NCBI GenBank assembly: GCA_002211745.1
Contig: CP022114.1
Span: forward strand, 682,001 to 746,000
DNA from: Kluyvera genomosp. 3
GTDB taxonomy: Bacteria; Pseudomonadota; Gammaproteobacteria; Enterobacterales; Enterobacteriaceae
Length of the DNA: 64,000 nucleotides
Direction: 5' to 3'
This document shows, one piece after another, positions 57,513-64,000 of the stretch. Both the position numbers and the translations under genes were made by a program. The stretch's first letter is position 1, and each line of letters begins with the position of its first letter. The notes beneath the pieces were generated by a model that was not told where the DNA came from, did no database searches, and saw only the letters and a list, made by a program, of their open reading frames with translations.

Positions 57513-57938
57513 ATGGCAATGCGTCTTAATGAAAATCTGGACGATACCGGCGAAATGCATGAAATCAACGTGACGCCGTTTATCGACGTCATGTTGGTTC
57601 TGTTGATTATCTTTATGGTCGCCGCGCCGTTGGCGACGGTTGATGTCAAAGTCAATCTGCCGGCCTCCTCCAGCCAGCCGCAGCCGCGCCCGGAAAAACC
57701 GGTCTACCTGTCGGTGAAAGCGGATAAGTCGATGTTCCTCGGTAACGACCCCATTACCGATGACAGCATGGTGCCGGCGCTGGATGCGCTGACGGAAGGC
57801 AAGAAAGACACCACGATCTTCTTCCGCGCCGATAAAACGGTGGACTATGAAACGATGATGAAGGTCATGGATACGCTCCATCAGGCTGGCTATCTGAAGA
57901 TTGGTCTGGTTGGCGAAGAGACCGTCGCAAAAAAATAA
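57513..57938 (+). CDS. exbD: TonB-complex protein ExbD
   Basis: Intact 141-aa partner of ExbB. A single N-terminal membrane helix contains the essential Asp (TPFIDVMLVLLIIFMVAAP, Asp25), followed by a periplasmic domain. Operon exbB-exbD. Confidence 0.97.
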   Translation: MAMRLNENLDDTGEMHEINVTPFIDVMLVLLIIFMVAAPLATVDVKVNLPASSSQPQPRPEKPVYLSVKADKSMFLGNDPITDDSMVPALDALTEGKKDTTIFFRADKTVDYETMMKVMDTLHQAGYLKIGLVGEETVAKK

Positions 57939-57946
57939 TCTCATCC

Positions 57947-57971
57947 CGGATGGCGCATTCAGCGCCATCCG
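57947..57971 (+). terminator. Hairpin after exbD
   Basis: CGGATGGCGC ATTCA GCGCCATCCG, perfect 10-bp stem followed by TTATTCTTCT; REP-like in sequence. Confidence 0.7.
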
Positions 57972-58170
57972 TTATTCTTCTCTTAGTAATATAATATTTA
58001 TCTTAAGTCTAATTTCAGCGAGTCATATCCGAAATTATTTAAATAATATTTAGCAGTGCTTAAGTGTTGCAATATATTTTAAATATGAGAGTGGCTAGTC
58101 TGAAATAACCTTCCTACGCTTAATTCTGAACGCTAACAATAATATATATCTACAGCGGGCGGAAAATATC

Positions 58171-59619
58171 ATGGGCATAAGAACTTTGCGGCAAGCCGAT
58201 GGCTCGCATCGCGACCTGATCTCGTTATCCTCGATTCGTCAAAGAGCAGACCGGCTATTATTGGTGCTGGCCTGGGTGATGTGGGCCGTTTCGCTGGGCG
58301 TGGGCTGGATGAACGATAACCCCAGTCTGGCGCTGCTGGTGGCGACGATTCTGGCGGGGCTTGCCACCCTGATGACGCTGCTTTTTGCGGGCAAACTCAT
58401 CACACGCTTAGTCTATGCGTTTATTCTGATGGCCTATTCCGCACTGCTGATTCAGCTTGGCGGCGGCGAGACTGAATATCATTTCTCGGTATTTGTTTTG
58501 CTGTCAGCGCTGCTCGCCTGGCGCGACTGGCGGCCATTGATTATGGCGCAGGGTGATTGCCGTTCACCACCTGGTATTTAATTATTTACAGGAATATGGG
58601 TTGTTTAATATCACCGTGTTTATGCACGCTGGTTTGCACATGGTGATTATGCACGCGGTGTATGTGGTGGCGCAGACGGTATTCCTGGTCTTCCTGGCGG
58701 TACGGATGGAGCAGGACGCACGGTCGGCCAGCGAGGTCGCGAAGCTGGCGGCGGTCATTAACCGCGAGTCGGGCTACCTGACGCTGGAGCGTGACACCAA
58801 AACCAGCCGCTCACCTTTTGCGAAAACCTTTAGCCTGACGCTGGACGCCATGCGCAATACGCTGGAGCAGGTCAGCGGTAATGTGTCGCAACTGCTGGAT
58901 GCCTCGCAGACGCTGCTGCAACGTAACACCGCGCTCTCCGAACGCACCGACAGCCAGGCGCGGTCGTTGGCGGTCACTGCCAGCGCCATGGAACAACTTG
59001 CCAGTGCGGCATCGTTAACCAGTGAGAAGGCCAGCGAAGCGCGCGAACTCGCCGGGCAGGCCAGCGCAGTGGCGCGGGAAGGGGGGAGAATATCCGTTCA
59101 GCCATGGCGTCCATGTCGCACATTCGTGATGAGTCGCTGAAGATCGGCGGCATCCTTGAACTTATCGACGGCATTGCCTTCCAGACCAATATTCTGTCGC
59201 TCAATGCTTCCGTCGAGGCTGCGCGGGCCGGTGCTCATGGGAAAGGGTTTGCGGTGGTGGCGGCTGAAGTCCGTACCCTGGCGCTGCGCTGTGAAGGTGC
59301 GGCGCGGGACATTCGCCAGCTGGTGGCCGCTTCCGTCGAGAGCACTCATCAGGGTACAGAGCAGGTTGAAAGAGCGGGGAAAACCATGGCGGCAATCATC
59401 AATAACATCGACAGTCTACAGGCCTGTGTTGATGTGTTGTCATCGATGAGCGATCAGCAGCGCGCCAGCGTATTACAGATGAAAGGCAGTATTGCGCACA
59501 TTGATGCCAGCGTGCAGGAGAACGTGCAACACGTGGCGCAAACTATACAGGTCGCGCATCAGCAACAGCAGCATACCGGTGAACTGAAGTCGGCTATTTC
59601 GGTGTTCCGGTTGGTGTAA
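58171..59619 (+). CDS. Methyl-accepting chemotaxis protein with His-rich membrane sensor (three frameshifts)
   Basis: About 483 aa. The N-terminal 180 residues are almost all membrane: five or six helices, and no periplasmic domain as in Tar or Tsr. They have clustered His and acidic residues: Glu100, Glu102 and His104 (GGETEYHFS), His133-His134 (AVHHLVFNYLQ) and His153, His157, His162 (FMHAGLHMVIMHA). The C-terminal MCP signalling hairpin reads GIAFQTNILSLNASVEAARAG, followed by GKGFAVVAAEVRTLA. No C-terminal CheR pentapeptide (NWETF-type). Breaks: two bases near 58546-58554 and one at GGGGGG 59091-59096. The ligand is unknown; the His cluster suggests metal or haem. The 230-bp AT-rich upstream region shows no clear sigma-28 promoter. 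Confidence 0.85.
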
Positions 59620-59660
59620 GGTCACAAAAAATGAAAGGTGTATGACAAATAATCCAGTTA

Positions 59661-59676
59661 TGTGACAACTTTCGCA
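59661..59676 (+). promoter_or_regulatory. CRP-like site upstream of the xyloside operon
   Basis: TGTGA CAACTT TCGCA, one mismatch to TGTGA-N6-TCACA, about 100 bp before the transporter start. Suits catabolite control. Confidence 0.5.
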
Positions 59677-59773
59677 GTTGCCAGAAAACATAATACCGGT
59701 ACGAAAAATGACAATATAATTGCCCACCCCATCCTCCTACATTGAAACCACTTCAATTCAGGAGGATATACGT

Positions 59774-61190
59774 GTGGCAAACGATACGAAGTTGTCTATT
59801 ACCGAAAAGCTGGGATACGGCATGGGCGATGCCGCCTGCGGTATTGTCTACTCTTCGGTCACGATGTTTTTGACTTGGTTTTACACCGATATTTACGGTC
59901 TTTCCGCGGCGGCAGTAGGGTGATGTTCCTGGTGACGCGCGTGCTGGATGCGATAACCGACCCGCTCACCGGTATCGTGGCCGACCGGGTAAAAACCCGC
60001 TGGGGCCACTTCCGACCATGGCTGATCTGGTTTGCGATTCCCTACGCCGTGCTGGCGGTGATGACCTTCACCACGCCCGATTTTGGCGCTTCCGGTAAGC
60101 TGGTGTACGCCTACCTGACATATACCTTGCTGATGTTGTGTTACACCTTTATCAATATTCCCTACTGTGCGTTGGGCGGTGTGATCACCCGCGATGAGAA
60201 AGATCGCCTGTCGGCACAATCTTATCGTTTTACGATCTCTTCCGTGGCCGGTCTGATGGTCTCCGTCGCCACGCTGTTTCTGGTCGACTACCTGGGTAAA
60301 GAAGATAAGCAGTTCGGCTTCCAGGCCACCATGGGGATTATGGGGGCCATCGCCATTGTGATGCTGGCCTTCTGCTTCTTCTCCACCAAAGAGCGCGTGG
60401 CGCCCGCGGTGGAGCAGCAGGGCAGCATTCGCGAAGATCTGCGCTCGCTGCTGGCAAACGATCAGTGGCGCATTGTGGCGATCATTACCTTCTTCTCCAG
60501 CATGGCTGGGGTGATGCGCAGCGCGGCAACGCTGTATTACGCCACTTATTTGATGATGGGCGGCGTTGAGTCTGCGGCCGGGACGGCGATGAAGTCGGCA
60601 TTTGTCTCGACTAGCGTGGTCGGTACCATTATCGGCAGCATCGCGGCGGGCTGGCTGGCGAAGCGTTACCGTGCGGTTTCGCTGTTTAAAAACATTAACC
60701 TGCTGCTGGTCGCAGTAGGTGTGGTGATGTTCTTCGTGCCGCCAACCTGGCTACCGGTCGTGTTCCCTTTGTACTTCCTTGTGGGATTCTTCCATCAGAT
60801 GTATCAACCGTTTAAATGGAACATGATGGCGAACGCCGCCGACTATGGCGAGTGGAAGTTTGGCCGCCGTATTACTGGCTTGTCCTACTCCGGCAACCTG
60901 TTTGCGCTGAAAATGGGGATGGCGGTCGCTGGAGCAGTAGTCGGTTTTTCGCTGGGGCTGTTTGGCTATCAGGCGGGCGTCACCGAACAAACACCGATGG
61001 CGACGATGGGCATCGTTGGCCTGCTGACGCTGGGCCATCGCTTTCGTATCTGGTGTTATGGTGGCTGTCGCGCTTCTATAAGCTGGATGACCGCGCCATG
61101 GCGACCATTCAACGCGACCTTTCCGCACGGCAACAGGCGGCGGTGCAAACTGAGCCGCAAGCCGCCAGCGGCGTATTACATAAAGCCTGA
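59774..61190 (+). CDS. xynT: Xyloside:cation symporter, GPH family, XynT/YagG-like (two frameshifts)
   Basis: MFS transporter of the glycoside-pentoside-hexuronide family, about 472 aa and 12 membrane segments. Family marks: KLGYGMGDAACGIVYSS near the start, RVLDAITDPLTGIVADR and RWGHFRPWLIW. Start GTG 59774 has a perfect AGGAGG 8 bp upstream. One base is missing at GGG 59918-59920 and one at GGG 61032-61034; the second error falsely fuses it to the next gene. After repair it ends at 61190 (ASGVLHKA), 10 bp before the GH43 start. Substrate xylobiose or xylosides by context and by resemblance to E. coli YagG. Confidence 0.9.
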
Positions 61191-61200
61191 GGAAACGACG

Positions 61201-62733
61201 ATGACATCACATGATTATCATAACCCGATCCTCTGCGCCGACTATTCGGATCCCGATATTGTTCGCGTCGGCGGCGACTTCTTTATGGTTTCGTCGAGCT
61301 TCAACCATATGCCCGCGCTGCCGATCCTGCATTCGACCGATCTGGTGAACTGGCAGATCATCAACCATGTTTTTCAGTCGTTACCCCTGGCGGGTTACGA
61401 CCAGTACCAGCCGGGAAAAGGCGTATGGGCGCCGTCGATTCGTTGGCACGACAATCACCTGTGGGTCTTTTTCAGCACTCCGGATGAAGGTATTTTCATG
61501 TGTCGGACCGACGATCCGTGGGGCGAATGGAGTACGCCACACTGCGTGCAGCCCGCGAAAGGCTGGATCGACCCCTGTCCGTTCTGGGATGACAACGGTG
61601 ACGCCTGGCTGGTCCACGCCTTTGCCCATAGCCGTAGCGGAATTAAACACCAGCTTCAACTGTTCGCCATGTCGCCGGACGGCACTTCGCTGCGCGGGGA
61701 AGGGCAGATTATTTACGATGGCAGCTGCGACCAGCCGACGCTGGAAGGGCCAAAAGTCTACAAGCGCGGCGGCTGGTACTACATTTTTGCCCCTGCGGGC
61801 AGCGTCGAAACCGGCTGGGAAACGGTGCTGCGCGCGCGCAGCATGAGCGGCCCCTGGGAGGCGAAAAACGTTCTGTTTCAGGGGAATACCCCGGTTAATG
61901 GTCCGCATCAGGGCGGCTGGGTTGAGCTGGATGACGGCGAATGCTGGTTTGTCCATTTCCAGGATGCGCATCTGTATGGACGCATCGTTCACCTCCAGCC
62001 AATGCGCTGGGAACAGGACGGTTGGCCGCGTATCGGCGAGCCGCTGGGGGATGACGGCGCCGGGCAACCGGTGATGCACTGGCCGCGTCCGGCGAGCTTA
62101 GCGCCGGCGGTGCCATCACAGCCGCAAACCAGCGATGATTTTGCCTCAGGCGTGCCGGGTCTACAGTGGCAGTGGCAGGCTAATCCGGATCCCCAGTGGC
62201 TGCTGCCGGGCGATGGCCAATTGAATCTCCACTGCTGCGAACTTCCTTGCGGTGAAGAGAAACAATATTTCTATTGGCTGCCCAACCTGCTGCTGCAAAA
62301 ATTTCCGGCCTGGCAGTTTAGCGCCGAAACCACGCTGACGCTGAACGCTGAAGCTAACGGCGATGCGGGTGGTCTGGTTATTTACGGTGAACGTTATGCC
62401 GCGCTGCTGCTGGAAAAACGTGACGGGCAGCATCGACTGCTGTGGCTGACCGGCTGGATGAGCGATGCGGGCGTGGTACGCGAACGCCGCGAGGTTATTG
62501 CGACGCTGGATAGCGCCACCTGCGCAATGCAGGTCGAGGTCTCTCACGGCGGCATCTGCCGCTTTGCCTGGCGTAGCGGTGAGGTGAACTGGCAGCGGGT
62601 GACTCAGCCTTTCGCCGCAGGCAAAGGGAAGTGGGTTGGGGCAAAAGTGGGACTGGTAGCAGTGTCGTTAGAAAGCCAGGCGCAGCGCGGAAGCTGCTCG
62701 TTTGATCACTTTGCCATCGACATTATCGGCTGA
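61201..62733 (+). CDS. xynB: Beta-xylosidase / arabinofuranosidase, GH43
   Basis: Intact 510-aa enzyme. The five-bladed propeller has the base Asp17 (ADYSDPDIV), the pKa-modulating Asp124 (GWIDPCPFWDDNG) and the acid Glu182 (QPTLEGPKVY). A C-terminal lectin-like beta sandwich follows from about residue 310 (DDFASGVPGLQWQWQANPD), as in xylosidases related to E. coli YagH. No signal peptide, so it cleaves imported xylo-oligosaccharides. ATG 61201 follows GAGGAAACG and lies 10 bp after the transporter gene. Confidence 0.92.
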   Translation: MTSHDYHNPILCADYSDPDIVRVGGDFFMVSSSFNHMPALPILHSTDLVNWQIINHVFQSLPLAGYDQYQPGKGVWAPSIRWHDNHLWVFFSTPDEGIFMCRTDDPWGEWSTPHCVQPAKGWIDPCPFWDDNGDAWLVHAFAHSRSGIKHQLQLFAMSPDGTSLRGEGQIIYDGSCDQPTLEGPKVYKRGGWYYIFAPAGSVETGWETVLRARSMSGPWEAKNVLFQGNTPVNGPHQGGWVELDDGECWFVHFQDAHLYGRIVHLQPMRWEQDGWPRIGEPLGDDGAGQPVMHWPRPASLAPAVPSQPQTSDDFASGVPGLQWQWQANPDPQWLLPGDGQLNLHCCELPCGEEKQYFYWLPNLLLQKFPAWQFSAETTLTLNAEANGDAGGLVIYGERYAALLLEKRDGQHRLLWLTGWMSDAGVVRERREVIATLDSATCAMQVEVSHGGICRFAWRSGEVNWQRVTQPFAAGKGKWVGAKVGLVAVSLESQAQRGSCSFDHFAIDIIG

Positions 62734-63148
62734 TCCGGGCGTTTTTCGTCGTTCTTTTCAATTTTCAGGATGACGTTAGACGTGCGGTAATGACCATCGG
62801 CGAGGCTGCGGCTAATCTCAAGCGTCGCGGTCTCCCGATTCAGGACGTGCTGATAGCAGGATTCTGTATGCGCCAGGATTTTGTCGCGTAGATGGGGTAA
62901 CGCGCCATCACTTCGCACAGCGCGGCGCCGAAGATCTCTTCTTTAATTTGATAACCATAGATTTCGCGGCGATGCTGCCACTTCATTTTCACCAGCGCCG
63001 CGGGAATGGGTTCGGAAAGGCCGGAAATGCGACGCCCCTCGGCGTTTTTTTCCTCGCGCAGCGTCTGCAAATTACGCTGAAGAATGGTCTCATCACTGAG
63101 CTGTGGGCTTAACGCTATATTAGTCGCGCTAACATCGACAAGTTTCAT
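62706..63148 (-). CDS. Unrecognised protein, second gene of a two-gene minus-strand unit (one frameshift)
   Basis: About 147 aa after one base is added at GGGG 62893-62896 (MARYPHLRDKILAHTESCYQ). No signal peptide or membrane segment; the protein is soluble and helical, with many charged residues (LQRNLQTLREEKNAEGRR). I do not recognise the family. Start ATG 63148 (MKLVDVSATNIALS); GTG 63154 is an alternative. Its stop overlaps the end of the GH43 gene by 28 bp tail to tail. It starts 2 bp after the stop of the gene upstream, so they form an operon. Confidence 0.7.
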
Positions 63149-63150
63149 GC

Positions 63151-63545
63151 TCACTTATCCGTTAGATTATAAAACATTGGCGCGGTTCTTTCCTGGGTCA
63201 TTAAATTAAGCCAGATTTTATTACCGTCCTCATTTATCTCCTGAGTTTTTAACTCCATAATTTGACTTAACTCCAGCGCGGAGATCTCCCCTGAACCACC
63301 AGGTTATTTAGCATAAGTGCAAAAGCTTCAATTTTAGCGATGCGATATAATCTGTCTTTAATATGACGATCGCGTTCCTCAACCAATGGGTTACGCGATT
63401 GACCGCCGCCAATCAATATCTCGTCCTGCCACGTGGCGAGCGAGGCTTTCTCCTGCTCAGCCTGCTGGCCTGGCGGCGTATCCTTGTTTTCCGCATCTAT
63501 AGCGGCGATGCAGAAACGGGCTGGGATAAGGGTTTCAGCTATCAT
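63151..63545 (-). CDS. Unrecognised protein, first gene of the two-gene unit (one frameshift)
   Basis: About 131 aa after one base is added at CCCC 63288-63291 (NLVVQGEISALELSQIMELK). Soluble, acidic-basic mixed, helical (RDRHIKDRLYRIAKIEAFAL). The ATG at 63545 is not certain: in-frame codons without a stop continue 14 triplets upstream (SSHSTDDAY precedes M), with no other ATG, GTG or TTG, so a missing base may hide the real start. Family not recognised. Divergent from the gene at 63649 with about 100 bp between. Confidence 0.65.
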
Positions 63546-63648
63546 ATAGGCGTCGTCTGTCGAATGGCTGGAGAATGTTTTTTATTATAGTGAGGTTCGT
63601 TGACATTAACATGACGCACTTTTAAAATCAAAAAAAGTGGAGAAAACC

Positions 63649-64000
63649 ATGAGCGGTATTATTTATTTTGTGATGGTGTTGCTGTTACTTACCGTCATTA
63701 TTTTATTTTTTATGTATGGTCAAAATAACGCACCGTCTGATACCAATAATGAAACCGTTCCCGCTCCGGCCCCCGCGCCGCTGAACAAAGACGAAGGCGA
63801 AAATCATTTTGCCGGGCTCATGAGCCGGATTACCCCTTCCTGGTACTGGCGTATTAACCACGAGTATATCGATTTTGTTCAATCGACAATTAAGCGTATG
63901 TCGACAGAGCAGCTAAAAGAAAAAGCGGGCCTGTTTGAAGCGCAGGAACGTTGCCGGAATCTCAACGGTGCCGTCTATGAGTATTACGATGAGATTAAAC
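63649..64000 (+). CDS. Unrecognised membrane-anchored protein (partial, runs off window)
   Basis: Start ATG 63649 follows GTGGAGAAAACC. The 117 residues visible begin with one hydrophobic helix (IIYFVMVLLLLTVIILFFM), then a short Pro/Ala/Asn linker (APAPAPAP), then a soluble, charged, aromatic-rich domain (SWYWRINHEYIDFVQSTIKR; KEKAGLFEAQERCRN). It looks like an N-in/C-out bitopic protein. No family recognised. The frame is open to the right edge. Confidence 0.75.
   Translation, partial: MSGIIYFVMVLLLLTVIILFFMYGQNNAPSDTNNETVPAPAPAPLNKDEGENHFAGLMSRITPSWYWRINHEYIDFVQSTIKRMSTEQLKEKAGLFEAQERCRNLNGAVYEYYDEIK

Noticed and set aside
59875-62733. A single 952-aa ORF joining a sugar transporter to a GH43 xylosidase
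   Set aside because: The join is an artefact. A missing base at 61032-61034 throws the transporter into the xylosidase frame. The corrected transporter ends at 61190 and the GH43 gene has its own ribosome site and ATG at 61201.

Overview
This 64 kb window is chromosomal DNA of an enterobacterium, most likely from the Klebsiella / Raoultella / Enterobacter / Kosakonia neighbourhood. The gene order mug-rpoD-dnaG-rpsU-tsaD-plsY-folB-uppP-cca-ygiM-ygiF-glnE-hldE-ubiK-ribB-zupT-ygiD-ygiC-ygiB-tolC-nudF-yqiB-cpdA-yqiA-parE ... ygiN-mdaB-qseC-qseB-ygiW-parC-plsC-ftsP-ygiQ-dkgA-yqhD-yqhC-yghB-metC-exbB-exbD follows the E. coli K-12 min 65-69 backbone as I remember it. Protein lengths, once repaired, match the E. 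coli orthologues almost to the residue. REP/BIME and ERIC repeats support the family assignment. I cannot name the species. A chemoreceptor gene hints at a motile relative.

Layout. 0-2 kb: an HNH endonuclease gene at the 3' side of a tRNA-Ile2 gene, then mug. 2-6.3 kb: the macromolecular synthesis operon rpsU-dnaG-rpoD (minus). 6.5-28.9 kb: core housekeeping genes, with an FMN riboswitch before ribB that carries an ERIC element in its variable arm, and a Fur-like operator at zupT. 28.9-39.2 kb: an accessory island between parE and ygiN with a TRAP transporter, an AraC regulator, a DUF2264 protein, an oligosaccharide:H+ symporter, a GH88 unsaturated glucuronyl hydrolase, a LysR regulator and a HAD phosphatase. 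It reads as a scavenging locus for unsaturated-uronate oligosaccharides. 39.3-51 kb: quinone/redox genes, the qseBC two-component system, parC, plsC, ftsP, ygiQ. 51-58 kb: the YqhC-controlled aldehyde reductases, yghB, metC (MetJ boxes), exbBD (Fur-like box). 58-62.7 kb: a chemoreceptor with a histidine-rich membrane sensor, then a xyloside transporter and a GH43 xylosidase behind a CRP-like site. 62.7-64 kb: three genes I do not recognise.

A dominating technical feature is that about 34 of some 55 protein genes, including essential ones (rpoD, dnaG, tsaD, parC, glnE), are interrupted by single-base frameshifts. Every break I traced is repaired by adding one base, usually to a run of G or C, and the repaired lengths equal the family lengths. 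I therefore treat them as under-called homopolymers in the assembly and annotate whole genes rather than pseudogenes. Coordinates for such genes span from the true start to the true stop.
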